In this document: positions 1 to 11,773 of the stretch, one piece after another | Position numbering within the stretch: position 1 is the stretch's first letter | How the letters are laid out: every line of letters begins with the position of its first letter | From: Miscanthus floridulus | Taxonomy: Eukaryota; Streptophyta; Magnoliopsida; Poales; Poaceae | NCBI RefSeq assembly: GCF_019320115.1 | Contig: NC_089584.1 | Coordinates: 102,038,320 to 102,102,319 of the forward strand | Length of the DNA: 64,000 nt | Reading direction: 5' to 3' | Made by a program: the position numbers and the translations under genes | Notes under the pieces: model-generated | What the model was told of the DNA's origin: nothing | The model's database searches: none | What the model saw: the letters and a program-made list of their open reading frames with translations, nothing else

Positions 1-113
1 CGGACTGGAACCGGCCGGTGGTGGTGTAGCTCATGCGGTGCCACCCGGAGAACACCACGGCGCTGGCCGCCGCGTGACGCCGCCAGTACGGCTCCAAGAA
101 CAACGGGTTCCCG
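1..113 (-). CDS. TAR/alliinase-family aminotransferase, exon 2 (partial, runs off window)
   Basis: On the minus strand a TTTGTGGCAG acceptor (120-114) precedes an exon starting at 113. Joined to exon 1 in phase 2 it reads SGNPLFLEPYWRRH, then VVFSGWHRMSY. These are hallmark segments at the start of the Alliinase_C / TAR catalytic domain. The frame stays open to the window edge. The catalytic lysine and the rest of the aminotransferase fold lie beyond base 1. The match across a 13.5-kb gap in both phase and family is the main evidence that the two exons belong to one gene. Confidence 0.85.
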
Positions 114-786
114 CTGCCACAAACAACACGACCGTCAGTCAGCACATGCACATGGTTAGCTCCAAAGACCAAACGGCACGCCCGGGGCCCGGGACTGTGA
201 GCGCTCCGCTCCACTGTGGTTTCATCGATGACGTTTTACCATGCCGACGCTAGCCGTGGATCTACTGGTAATAATTACCTAGCTAATTATTAGCAGAAAC
301 GGTTTAGTACTGGCAGGAGGAACTAACAGTTTTTCAATTAGCGCAAAAAAGGACTGTAATTTTTGTCCGGTAATTGTGACATGCAAAGATTTCTTTTCTG
401 CTTCTGCTATGTGTGCGTCAAAGCATCTCCAATAGTTCCGAATAATTTCTTCGCAAAAGCATGGAATTTTCTAACTCATCGAAAAGTATTTGGAGGAATA
501 AATAAGATCATTTTCAACAGTTCCAATAATTCACAGTTTCAAAAAAATATATAGAAGACAATTTTATATAAAAAATCATATACTATTTCTAAATTATCCT
601 ATCTATTTTTATATATTTTTTCTCTCCTGTACATTTGCATCATAAACCTTTTTCTACTCTTTATTTTTCTCACGCCCTTCAGATTGGCGGACCGGTATAG
701 GCGCCTTCCACTCACGAATATATCCGCGCGTTCCATGTTTTTTTTTCCAAATGCCAAAAGATTGGGAGATGGGATTGGAAACTCTT

Positions 787-3053
787 TGAAAGTGTATCTA
801 GCCCTTTAGTGGGTTTTGGATGATTAAATAACAACGTGATTAAAGGACTAATCCGTTTGCTAAGTGTGGACAGGTAATAGGTTATCTCACAGGTACTTAA
901 TGAAAGCCAAAATGATGTGTCGTTGTGTAAACAATCTAGTTCAAGCACAAGACAACAATACAAATAGAATTCAAGCAAAGGCTTAATTATTGTAGGATTT
1001 ACATGTACTAGTTGAAAGCAAGCTTGTAAGAATTAATTAATGAGGCATAAGAGATTGCATATGGATTGGTCTCATATTTGAAGCTGGCTAAATTAAAATA
1101 AAAAAGATAACAATACATGAATGGATGATTCAACACAAGATGTGACTTGATGGCTTGAGATGGTGAAGATAGCAAGGAAAGGCTTCGAGGTACTAAGCAA
1201 GGGTGAAGGGCAAGTGATGGCTTGACGGCCGAAGAACCTAGCTAGGGTGGAGAAGGAAGTACTTGCATTTAGTTGAGGTACTAATCAAGCTATGATGTTC
1301 ATGTTTATGTGGAGGATCAAATCACTATTGGAGTGTTTGATGGAAGTGACTTGATACATTTGAGATTATTCAAATTTGATGTATAGAATCAAGTCACATG
1401 CTCAAGATGGCTATACTCAAGTGAAAAGATCAACATCAACATGATAGCACCCTTACTTGATGAAGATTGGAAGGGACGGCATCAATTCTAAAGAGATCAA
1501 CTCAAGTGGTATAAATTCATTTTTCTTTGATCTTGAGTTTAATAGGTATACCGTACTATTAAGAGGGATGCATCATGTTGATAGATAATGTTTCATAAGT
1601 GCTCAAGCCAACCCATATGAGTTTTGAGTATTTGAGCGACAAAAGAGCAAACTTTATCTTTGCTGGTCTGGCAATACCGGACGTGTCCGGTATTTACCCA
1701 GCAGTCCTAAAACTGTTGTTCTCGGGTTGGTTCGTCGAGAGTTCCGACGCAAGTCGGGAGTTCCGACGTCTCGCACTTTAACTGACTGGGAGGGTTCGTT
1801 GTCCTGGTCATACCAGACGTGTCCGATATTCATACCGGACATGTCCGGTATGCATGACCAGAGACCAACGGCTAGTTTTCAAAAGCCTTGAGGGTCGGGA
1901 GTTCCGACATCTCACAAACTTCAACTCAGTTACATGGTTTTCAAAATTGCTGAGGGTCGGGAGTTTTGGCATTCATCGGGAGTTCCGATGCCTCACAACT
2001 TCATTGTAACTTAGTTACCGTTGGCGCAGTGTAAGTCATACCGAACGTGTCCGGTATTGCAACGGATATAAAACTGTTAGTTTTTCCAAGGGGGCTATAA
2101 ATACCCCCAAGCCTCCACCTTTGGAGGCCGCTGATTCTGCTGATATACACATGTTTTTGAGCCTTGCTAACTCTCCCAATCCTCTCTTAGTGAGTGATTG
2201 ATCAAATTTGCCAAATCAAATTATGGGTTGAGTGAAATTCAAAAAGAGAGCAATCCAACCACTTGAGCACTTGTGCATATTGTCAATCTCGTGATTCGCA
2301 TTTGTTACTCTTGGACTCTTCGGTCCTATACGGTTAGACGTCGCCGGAGAGCACCCGAGAGATTGTGGTGTGCCTCAAAAAGTTTGTAATGGTCGATCCC
2401 GCCGCCTCGGAATCATCTAGTGGAATGAGAAAAATGAGTTGAAAAAGACTCCGGCTAGAGTGACCTTCGTGGTACCCTATAGGGCTGACCTTCGCTGGGT
2501 CACCCGCAGCCCCCTCAACGGAGAGTAGGACTCGAACGAGTCCGAACTTCGGTAAAATAAATATCGTGCCTTAATTTGCATTGCATTCGATATTTGTGTT
2601 GCTCTTGCTCTTGTGCAGGTTCTCTGTGTTTACTATCATCTCCAGTAGATACCTGCAGTTTGGTTTGAAAATAGAAATCGAAGGGAGCAAGTTTGGGGCT
2701 GTTCTGCTGAAATCATGTATACCGGACACGTCCAGTATTCATACCAGACACGTCTAGTATTGGTCACTGTGCCAGGCTGTTGTGCAGAACACGCGCATAC
2801 CGGACACGTCCGGTATTAGAGCTCAGTGCTGAATATTTGATCCTTGCGCTAATCGTTGTGTTGCAGGATTATGTCTCCTAGATTTATTTAGTATCTTCTA
2901 CATACTCTGTGGCTAACTTGTGAGGGGTGGTACTACTCTTTATTTAGAGTTTCCATTTTAGAAACTCTCTTTATGAATCATTTCCTCATTTAAAGGTGTT
3001 AATTTTCAGAAACGTCTATTCACCCCCTCTAGGCGGCATCTTAGGTCCTTTCA
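787..3053 (+). repeat. 5' LTR (2267 bp) of the copia-like element
   Basis: Direct repeat of 9647-11773, with TG...CA termini. It holds seven copies of the CCGGAC/GTCCGG palindrome (starting 1674, 1810, 1832, 2038, 2719, 2741, 2797). It also has several copies of a second motif, GTCGGGAGTTCCGAC, between 1732 and 1989. A TATA box lies at 2095-2103. Confidence 0.9.
2095..2103 (+). promoter_or_regulatory. TATA box in the 5' LTR
   Basis: CTATAAATA sits in a GC-flanked context, about 40 bp downstream of a palindrome copy (2038-2057). This is the expected U3 position. The corresponding block is deleted from the 3' LTR. Confidence 0.55.
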
Positions 3054-3054
3054 A

Positions 3055-3067
3055 TTGGTTCAAAGCC
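3055..3067 (+). other. Degenerate primer-binding site
   Basis: TTGGTTCAAAGCC directly follows the 5' LTR. It resembles the initiator-Met tRNA primer site TGGTATCAGAGCC with changes, and the position is right for a PBS. Confidence 0.5.
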
Positions 3068-3104
3068 AGGTTCTCACCTAAAGCTTCACCGCCGTGAGAA
3101 AAGG

Positions 3105-5062
3105 ATGTCGACGCCTATCGAGTTGGAGCCCGGGCTTCTCCAAAATAATGGTTCAAACTTTCTAACTTGGTCAATACATGTACTCAATGCTTTTAGAGAC
3201 ATTAGTCCTCTTGTTGAGTATATTGTGGATGCAAGCATACCTCTTTCTATAGTTGATTGAAGCAACTATAAAAATTTATCAAAAGAGGAAGAGATATACG
3301 TGCAACTCAATGCTCAAGCTATTAATATTATTTTGAGTACATTGAGTGTAGAGATTCAAGATGAGACAATCTTCAATGGACAACCACCTCCGGAGAGTGC
3401 TCATCTCATTTGGACTAGACTTTTTGATTTATATGGAAAATCCAAATATGATGATGTACTTGAGATTGAGTCAATGGAAAGTATGTCCATTGTGTCATCA
3501 TACAGCGATGAAGCCTCACAAGACCTCAAGAGCGCCGAGTCGGAGCAAGAAGTGCAAGCAGCACATGACCAGCTGTTTGCCTGCACATGCCTACCGGACG
3601 TGTCCGGTATGGCCGAGGCAGTAGACCAGCAAGCTGTTGTTTGCAACAATGCTCAAGCCCAGTGGCGACCAAGTGATGAGCCAACCTCAGTATCTCATGA
3701 TACTCATTACTTGTGTCTCATGGCCAAGAAAAGCAAGAAAAAGAGTAAGAAGAAAAATCAAGAAAAGGAGAAAGCACAAGTAGATGATCATGATGAGAGT
3801 GATATTGAAGTTGAAGACAACTACAACCTTGATCATCTCAACCGCAAAGACAAGTTCATCATCATGAAGATAGTTGAAAAGAATGATGAGCTTGAAGAAG
3901 AGATCAAGAAGCAAGAGCAATCACTTCAAAAGCAAGAATTGTTTCTCATCTCCAAGATGGAAGAACTAAAGGCTCTAAGTGAAAGGTATGAAAAAATTGT
4001 CAATTGAGCATGCTTTAGTTACTAACTCCTCTTCTAGTGTCTCACAACTAGAGAAGGAAAACTTTAAGCTCAAGGCAAGGTTAAATGAACTATCAAGCAA
4101 ATATAATATGCTACAAGCAAATTATGTTCATCTAAAGGGCTCTTATGAGAAAGTAGTAGAATCAAGCTTCATGCTTGAGGTAGCTCATGAGGTTATGATC
4201 ACCTCGATAAAACTTTCTCAACCTCTTACACATTCACTCACTAGTACACCATCTCAATTAAATATTTCTTGTACTAATGAGTGTGCTTCTCAAGCAAGCC
4301 AATCTTCGATTGAGCTAAATCTTATAGAAAATATAGAGCTTAAAGAAGAAGTACAAAGATTAAAGAAAGATGTGATTCGGTTAAAGTGTAAGGAAAAAGC
4401 ACAACCTTCTCAAGATAACCGTGATAACATGGTGAAGAAGCTTGAGAAGGGTTCAAACCTTGCTTCCTCCAAAGCCAACAAAAGAATCACATCTCAAGTA
4501 AGGCCAACACAACCAAGAGCAAGAAACATGAAAAAAGGATGTGCTATGGTTGTGGATTGTATGGACATGAGTGGGCTATGTGTCCACACAAGAGTTGGGC
4601 CGACCAGGTTGAAGCTGCCAATCAAAAGGCTTCTACCAAGGAGACCAAGCAAATAAAGAATGATGGACAAAGTACTTATCTCATGAGCAAGAAATTAGGG
4701 CATCCTACCAAAAATGCCCAATGTACAAAGAAGCAAGAAAGGAAACCCAAGTTGCAATAAGAAGATGCTATGGATGCAATGAGATGGGCCATAAGGTTGA
4801 TAGATGTCTATACAAGCAAAACAAGCATAGAACAAACAAAGGCCGCATATGCTATGCTGGTAGAAGAAAGGGGCATCTAAGCTATGAATGCTCAAATGGT
4901 AACTCACCTAAGCCGAACATATTTATTTATAATAATAAGCTTAGGAAGACCACAAATGGAGTTAGCACTAGCAAGGTGATGTGTTCACCACAAACTAGTG
5001 CTAGAGCCATTTGGGTGCCTAAGCACTTGTTGACTAACTCAAAAGGACCCAACAAGAGTTAG
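3105..5062 (+). pseudogene. Broken copia-type gag with CCHC zinc knuckles
   Basis: The frame opens at ATG 3105 with the typical start of a UBN2-type copia gag and continues through a QLNAQAINIILS helix region and a Lys/Glu-rich coiled-coil region. Two CX2CX4HX4C knuckles are intact: CYGCGLYGHEWAMC (from about 4541) and CYGCNEMGHKVDRC (from about 4769). A third, near 4848, has Gly in place of the second Cys. It is broken by a stop at 3258-3260 and by frame changes near 4004, before 4539 and before 4721. One palindrome copy (3592-3610) lies inside the coding frame and reads as LPDVSGM. Confidence 0.75.
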
Positions 5063-6484
5063 GTACCAAAGTGTACTTAGGTTAATGATATAGGTACTTA
5101 GTGATGAGATGAAGGCTTCAGGGTGGTTGAGCAAGCAATTTGACAATATTCACTCAATCTATCAACCAATTCTTATCATAATTCCTTATATGGTTGACCC
5201 AAAGATAATTCAATAAATATATCATATATTTCATCCTCACCATTGGTAATAAGTACCTAAACCTTATAGGATAGCCACTTTATTTATTTTGTGCTTAATA
5301 GGGTCACAAATAGGTATATTTGTGAAATATTAAAAGTGGCTAATTAACTTGACTTGAAATTTATCATATTTGCCATATGATGCTTTTAACGGCTCTCCAG
5401 TAAACCAATTCATTTATTAAGATGCAAGCTTACAATAAATACTAGAGCTAAACGAAGAATCACAGGTAGCGAATTAATTGGTTCTGTCCTGCACCTATCG
5501 GACGTGTTCGGTATTACTATCAGACGTGTCCGGTATGACCAGGGACAACATTCTGAGTGTTTCTATTCTGTGTATTCCAGACGTGTCCGGTATACCTACC
5601 GGACGTGTCCGGTATTGCAGCAACTAGAACACAATTTGAATTACAACTGAGTCGTTGATCCGTATATTTTCATATATCCTTAATTTACTCAAAAGCTTGT
5701 GGTTTATCAAAACTAAGTGGATTGTGAGCATCTCTTGAACTCAATTGTAAATATGGCAATTTTATTAGGTTTATGGTCAAAATGGAAAATTGGCTCTCAA
5801 TTTCTTAATAGGATAAAAGTGCTTGTTGAAAGTCATTCAAATTACTTGAAGCACTTATTTAGGGAGAGCTAAATTTCTATTTTGCACCATTGTTGACAAA
5901 CAAATTTATCATTCTTTGTAGTTCTTTGAATGAAAATGTATCTAGCATGATTATTTAACAATTGAGGTCAATATAAACATCATCATGTTGTTTATCTTCT
6001 TAGTGGTATTCTTGTGGGCTCAAGGCAAAGATATGTGTTTACATACATACATTGTAAATGCATCTAAGGCCCTTTATATGTTAGAACGTGCATTTGTGTG
6101 ACTTAGGAGAGATATTTTTCAAAACTCATAACTAGCATGTGTAGGTGGTGTGAATTTGAAAAACTATTTGAATCTTGGTCTTTGTGACCTAGCCTTGTCA
6201 TGTGATGATTATAGCTCTCCTTGATTGTTTGATTGGCTAATCACACATGACATGGATTTCTTAAGTCCACAATCTACTATGTCTCACTCTATCTCTCTCA
6301 AGCAAGCGAAATCTTGTATATGCCAAATATTTGGATAAAAGAAAATTATTTTATGGCATTGGATAAGGAAAGTGATGATACTCGGTTTGGATCAAGATTA
6401 TATACCTTTTTAGACTGAGAAATAATAGAAAAGGGGATTGAAAGAGAGACAACACATTTTGGAATAACTTGGGCCAACCCGCGT
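5063..6484 (+). other. Internal region without ORFs where pol would be expected
   Basis: AT-rich sequence with no reverse transcriptase, integrase or protease motif in any frame I could read. It has two pairs of palindrome copies (5495-5514 with 5517-5536, and 5574-5593 with 5596-5615). Apart from these I see no structure. Confidence 0.5.
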
Positions 6485-6511
6485 ATACCGGACGTTCCGG
6501 TATGAGCGGGG

Positions 6512-6519
6512 CTATAAAA
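6512..6519 (+). promoter_or_regulatory. Internal TATA box of the second transcription unit
   Basis: CTATAAAA lies 9 bp downstream of a palindrome copy (6485-6503). It is followed by a C/T-rich leader and a well-formed intron, which suggests a separate promoter inside the retroelement. Confidence 0.45.
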
Positions 6520-6714
6520 CCGAGCGTACCTCTTTGGCCCAGACAGGCTTGTCTCCTTCCAACCAAACCAGCCGCCGACTTCTTCCTCTCCTAGGGTGAC
6601 CGAGGACTTCACTAAGAAAAAGGAGAGAAGGAGAACGCATTGGAGAAGGCTTGCATCAAGATTGAAGGCCCGGGGACTTGGATTTCTCATCACCTTCTCA
6701 TCTCTCCTCTCAAG

Positions 6715-7138
6715 GTACCCTAATCACGGACCTCATCCGATCTACATGGTCAATGCATGATTTTGAAATTCCTTCGGTCAATATGCTGCATTGGTGATAT
6801 AGAAGCTATGTCCAAAGTTTAGAATTGATCCGTGATGGTTTGAATCAAGGAACCCTAGTTAGGGTTGCTGGTCGCCCATATCGGACGTGTCTGGTATGCT
6901 ACCGGACATGTTCGATATGGCCCAGCAGAGCAAGCTCTCTGCTCTCCTCTGATTCAATCCTATCCTAGAATTGTTTGTTAGGCTTAGCTTCTTTTGTATA
7001 TTCGTTTTGCAAACCTATTGACAGTTGTGTGTCAAAGATGGATGTAAAACCATGGATCAAAGATTCTACGTCTAAATTGCAATTCGAGATTAAATTTTGG
7101 GCATGTATCTAAAATTTCTTGTAAATCTTTGAATACAG
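6715..7138 (+). other. Predicted leader intron of the second transcription unit
   Basis: The donor is CTCAAG|GTACCC and the acceptor GAATACAG|GACAAC, 10 bp before an ATG at 7149. The intron carries two palindrome copies (6878-6897, 6899-6918). Confidence 0.4.
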
Positions 7139-7148
7139 GACAACAGCT

Positions 7149-8977
7149 ATGAGTGGACGATAGGAGCCGAGGTCCAAGCACAGGCATGATCCAGCACTTG
7201 AAAAGTACAAGAAGGCGAGACAGGAAATGCATCCTGGATTCAAGCTGACCAGCAGGAGGTCTACTAGGGCTGCCTCTAGTGCAGTAGCTCAGTATGTAGA
7301 GGGGTCAGGGAGCTCTTCTTCTGACACTGACACTGATGAGTTCAGAGTGGAGTCTAGAGATGAAAGAAAAAAGAAGAGCACTGATAGAGGATCAGATGGT
7401 GGAAGCTCAGATGAAGAGCAGGAGATTGAGGAGGAGAAGTCAGTTCCTCCTGTTCAGCACTAGCCTGGTTAGGGTATGCATTATGGACTTCTTGAGACAC
7501 GTCTGCCCAATGTGCCCTTCTATGTTCCCAGAGTTGACTACAGGGGAAAGGGTATGACCAGGAAAGCTAGAGATGAGCGAAGGGTTGATCGAAGAGGCTT
7601 ACCTAAGATTCAGTATGATCACCGCTTCTAGACAGCTTTTCACCTGGACTTCTACTCTAGTGTGATTCTCACGAGGAACCCAGTTATTGCCAGGTCTCAG
7701 TGGATTGACTGGCAGTATGTTAGAGAGTTGCAGAAGGCCTCAGTTGATCATGCCATTGCTATTTGCTAGTGCACTGGGGTTTATGAGATCATGAAATTCC
7801 ATCATGACTAAAACACAGAGGTAGTAGCTCAGTTCTATGCTACTCTATTTGTTGAGGAGGATGAGAGGTGGATGCACTGGATGCTTGAGGGTCAGTGGTA
7901 TAGTGTTGACTATGATGTATTTGCCGCCCAGCTTGGCTTCTTAGAGGATGATCTCCAGAGGGACAGGATCCACACCGAGCAGGTGTTACCTTCTAAGCAG
8001 CTCGCCTACATGTACCCTCTAGGTGGTGAGAGAGCAGCAGTGGGGAAGGTTCTAGGTCTGCACCCTACCTATAGATACCTGGACAGGATGTTCAGGAAGA
8101 CTATTGACTGCAAGGGTAGAGACAAGGGCAACATTGCAGATTATTCCAGGAACCTACTCCACATGATGGCACCTGATGCTCGGCCCTGCAACATGTTTGA
8201 CTTTATTTGGTCCGAGATTAGAAGCGTGGGAGAGAGGCCCCTCAAGGGCTATGGTTTTGCTCCTTATATCATGTATATGATTGAGCAGGTGACATGGCAC
8301 ACATTTGAGTATGATAAGATTCACAAGGCCCTGAAGATTGTTGCAGATCTGCCTGAGACAGGGTTACCTCTAGCAAGACTAGAAGGAGGAGCAACAGCAC
8401 CAGAGGCAGATGCACCTAGGAGTGGTGCACCAGCAGGAGCTTCACCTCCACCACATGCCCCTTCATGTTCTTCTTCACGTCGTGGTAGTCCTCCCTCGCC
8501 TATCCATAGGCTCTTCAGCTCCATATTTGGGATGTGCCGAGACATCTAGACCAGGCAGCAGAAGGAGAGGGAGGCTAGGAGGAAGGACACTCAACCTTGA
8601 AGCAAATTGCTTCTAGGCTTGAGCTTGATCCTCCTAGGTCTCCACTATTAGATGAGGCAGCTAGTGAGTCTGAGACAGAGGAACAGCAGCAGGCCAGATA
8701 TGATAGAGAGTATGTTGAGTTTATTCAACGACAGCAGCAGCAGACACCTGAGCACCCTGACACTCTACCACTTTAGGCTCGTATGCCTACTCACTCTCAG
8801 CCACGTCCCAGCACTACAGACGACTATGCTTTAGACTAGTGGAGTGACCTCACTGGTGGTGGTGGCTACTATGGGTCTGGTGGCTATGACCCATCTGGTG
8901 CGGATGGTTCTCGTCCAGCCGGTGTTACACGCTCTGATGACGAGGAGGCTGGTAGAGATGATGATGATGATGAGTGA
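7149..8977 (+). pseudogene. Second ORF of the retroelement, putative plant transposon protein family
   Basis: From ATG 7149 one reading frame can be followed to about 8549 with no frameshift but with in-frame stops (for example 7161, 7461, 7629, 7767, 7809). The layout is a basic start, a Ser/Asp/Glu-rich acidic stretch, then a conserved-looking core (FYATLFVEEDERWMHWML, then WYSVDYDVFAAQLGF and CNMFDFIWSEIR). A Pro/Ala/Ser-rich tail follows and the region ends in a poly-Asp stretch at 8977. The core resembles proteins annotated as putative plant transposon protein in grass retroelements; no enzymatic motif is seen. It sits where an env-like third ORF lies in Sireviruses. Function is unknown. 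Confidence 0.55.
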
Positions 8978-9630
8978 TCTTAGCTTTCAGTGACAGCTTA
9001 TAGCCCCTTTGTCCTTAGTATGTCATTGTTGGACCTCTATGGTGATAGATGATAAAGGAGGAGAGAGACTGATTAAAGCTTTAGGATAGTTTTATTTGCT
9101 TATCTTTGTACCTGAAGATATGTACTACAGGCTGTAGTTTCTTATTTTTGAGCTTCATTGATGTATCTTGGATTTGAAATAGATTGTATCATGTGAGAGA
9201 TGAGACTTACTTATGCTTTATCTATGTATCTCTTGAGACATGATCTTTATTTATATATCAGTGGTTTCTGGACTTGAGAAAATTTGTAATGAGTGCTATG
9301 TGTGAATTACATGTGTTATATTTATTCTCATAAGGACTATGCATGCTAGAATGAAAATATTTGATGTGATGCCTTTTTATTTATTCTTGTGTGATATATC
9401 TTGTCATATGCATCACGGTTTCACTTTGTCACACACACATGCACCCCACGGATGCAATGATTTAGGGGGGAGTCTCATATATGTTTTAGTATGTGCAATT
9501 GACATTTGAGGTCATCTTGTGAATTCTAATCATAAGCACATATTAAGGGGGAGCCTCTCATAAATCATTGAACCCAAAAGTTTAAATGTTTATATCCTTG
9601 TGTAAGCTTTAATCAAGTTGTCATCAATCA

Positions 9631-9646
9631 CCAAAAAGAAAGAGAT
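9631..9646 (+). other. Polypurine tract
   Basis: An A/G-rich stretch (CCAAAAAGAAAGAGAT) immediately precedes the 3' LTR. This is the expected plus-strand primer site. Confidence 0.6.
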
Positions 9647-11773
9647 TGAAAGTGCATCTAGCCCTTTAGTGGGTTTTGGATGATTAAATGATAACGTGAT
9701 TAAAGGACTAACCCGTTTGCTAAGTGTGGACATGTAATAGGTTATGTCATAGGTACTTAATGAAAGCCAAAATGATGTGTTGTTGTGTAAACAATCTAGT
9801 TCAAGCATAAGACAACAATGCAAATGGAATTCATGTAAAGGCTTAATTATTGTGGGATTTCCATGTACTAGTTGAAAGCAAGCTTGTAAGAATTAATTAA
9901 TGAGGCATAAGGGATTGCATATGGATTGGTCTCATATTTAAAGCTTGCTAAATTAAAATAAAAAAGATAACAATACATAAATGGATGATTCAACACAAGA
10001 TGTGACTTGATGACTTGAGATAGTGAAGATAGCAAGGAAAGACTTCGAGGTACTAAGCAAGGGTGAAGGGCAAGCGACGGCTTGGTGGCCGAAGAACCTA
10101 GCTAGGGTGAAGAAGGAAGTACTTGCATTTAGTTGAGGTACTAATCAAGCTATGATGTTCATGTTTATGTGAAGGATCAAATCACTATTGGAGTGTTTGA
10201 TGGAAGTGACTTGATATATTTGGGATTATTCAAATTTGATGTATGAAATCAAGTCACATGCTCAAGATGGCTATGCTCAAGTGAAAAGATCAACATCAAC
10301 ATGTTAGCACCCTTACTTGATGAAGATTGGAAGGAACGGCATCAATTCTAAAGAGATCAACTCAAGTGATATAAATTCATTTTTCTTTGATCTTGAGTTT
10401 AATAGGTATGCCGTACTATTAAGAGGGATACATCATGTTGATAGATAATGTTTCATAAGTGCTCAAGACAACCCATGTGAGTTTTGAGTATTTGAGCGAT
10501 AAAAGAGCTAACTTTATCTTTGCTGGTCTGGCAACCGGACATGTCCGGTATTTACCCAGCAGTGCTAAAACTGTTGTTCTCGGGTTGGTTCGTTGGGAGT
10601 TCCGATGCAAGTCGGGAGTTCCGAGGGTCGGGAGTTCTGATGTCTCGCACTTTAACTGACTAGGAGGGTTCGCTGTCCTGGTCATACCAGACATGTCCGG
10701 TATGCATGACCAGAGACCAATGGCTAGTTTTCAAAAGCCTTGAGGGTTGGGAGTTCCGACATCTCACAAACTTCAACTTAGTTACATGGTTTTCAAAATT
10801 GCTGAGGGTCGGGAGTTCCGACGTGAGTCGAGAGTTCCGATGGTCGAGAGTTCCGACATTTATCGGGAGTTCCGACGCCTCATAACTTCACTGTAACTTA
10901 GTTACCGTTGGCGCAGTGTAAGTCATACCAAATCAAATTATGGGTTGAGTGAAATTCAAAAAGAGAGTAATCCAACCACTTGAGCACTTGTGCATATTGT
11001 CAATCTCGTGATTCGCATTTGTTACTCTTGGACTCTTCGATCCTAGACGGTTAGGCGTCGCCGGAGAGCACCCGAGAGATTGTGGTGTGCCTCGGAAAGT
11101 TTGTAACGATCGATTCCGCCGCCTCAGAAGCATCTAGTGGACGAAGAAAAAGGAGTTGAAAAAGACTCTGGCTAGAGTGGCCTTCGTGGTACCCTCTAGG
11201 GCTGACCTTCGCTGGGTCGCCCGCAGCCCCCTCAACGGAGAGTAGGACTCGAACGAGTCTGAACTTTGGTAAAACAAATATCGTGTCTCAATTTACATTT
11301 CATTCGATATTTGTATTGCTCTAGCTCTTGTGCAGGTTCTCTGTGTTTACTGTCATCTCCAGTAGATACCTGCAGTTTGGTTTAAAGATAGAAATCGAAT
11401 GGAGCAAGTTTGGGGCTGTTCTGCTAAAATCGTGTATACCGGACACGTCCGGTATTGGTCACTGTGCCAGGCTGTTCTGCAGAACACGCGCATACCGGAC
11501 ACGTCCGGTATACCTACCGGACACGTCCGGTATTAGAGCTCAGTGCTGAATTTATTTGATCCTTGCGCTAATCGTTGTGTTGTAGGATTGTGGCTCCTAG
11601 ATTTATTTAGTATCTTCTACATACTCTGTGGCTAACTTGTGAGGTGTGATACTACTCTTTATTTGGAGTTTCCATTTTAGAAACTCCCTTTACTAATCAT
11701 TTCCGCATTTAAAGGTGTTAATTTTCAGAAACGCCTATTCACCCCCATCTAGGCGGCATCCTAGGTCCTTTCA
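9647..11773 (+). repeat. 3' LTR (2127 bp) of the copia-like element
   Basis: Matches the 5' LTR end to end, but lacks the block corresponding to 2043-2212. Sequence jumps from CATACC (10925-10930) to AAATCAAATT, removing the TATA box. It carries five palindrome copies (starting 10533, 10684, 11436, 11492, 11514) and extra copies of the GGGAGTTCCGAC motif. Confidence 0.9.

Larger units (their letters stand above)
787..11773 (+). mobile_element. Non-autonomous copia/Sirevirus-like LTR retrotransposon, complete with TSD
   Basis: The two LTRs (787-3053 and 9647-11773) begin TGAAAGTG and end CCTTTCA. The element is flanked by a perfect 5-bp duplication CTCTT (782-786 and 11774-11778). A degenerate initiator-Met-type primer site follows the 5' LTR and a purine tract (9631-9646) precedes the 3' LTR. 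The internal part has a copia-type gag with CCHC knuckles, then about 2 kb without ORFs, then a second transcription unit. No protease, integrase or reverse transcriptase motif is visible, so it must have relied on enzymes from another element. It carries about 20 copies of a TACCGGAC..GTCCGGTA palindrome. Confidence 0.9.

Noticed and set aside
1..253. Plus-strand ORF of 71 codons from 38
   Set aside because: The minus strand of the same bases encodes the conserved TAR exon 2, so the plus frame is a shadow.
2037..2110. The TATA region as a host promoter for a gene on the plus strand
   Set aside because: It lies in the LTR and is explained as the retroelement's own promoter.
5495..5615. Regularly spaced palindromes that could suggest a CRISPR-like array
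   Set aside because: The repeats are scattered through one eukaryotic retroelement, mostly unequally spaced and without unique spacers of constant length.
6346..6693. Minus-strand ORF of 115 codons
   Set aside because: It lies over the leader and TATA box of the second transcription unit and has no recognisable domain.
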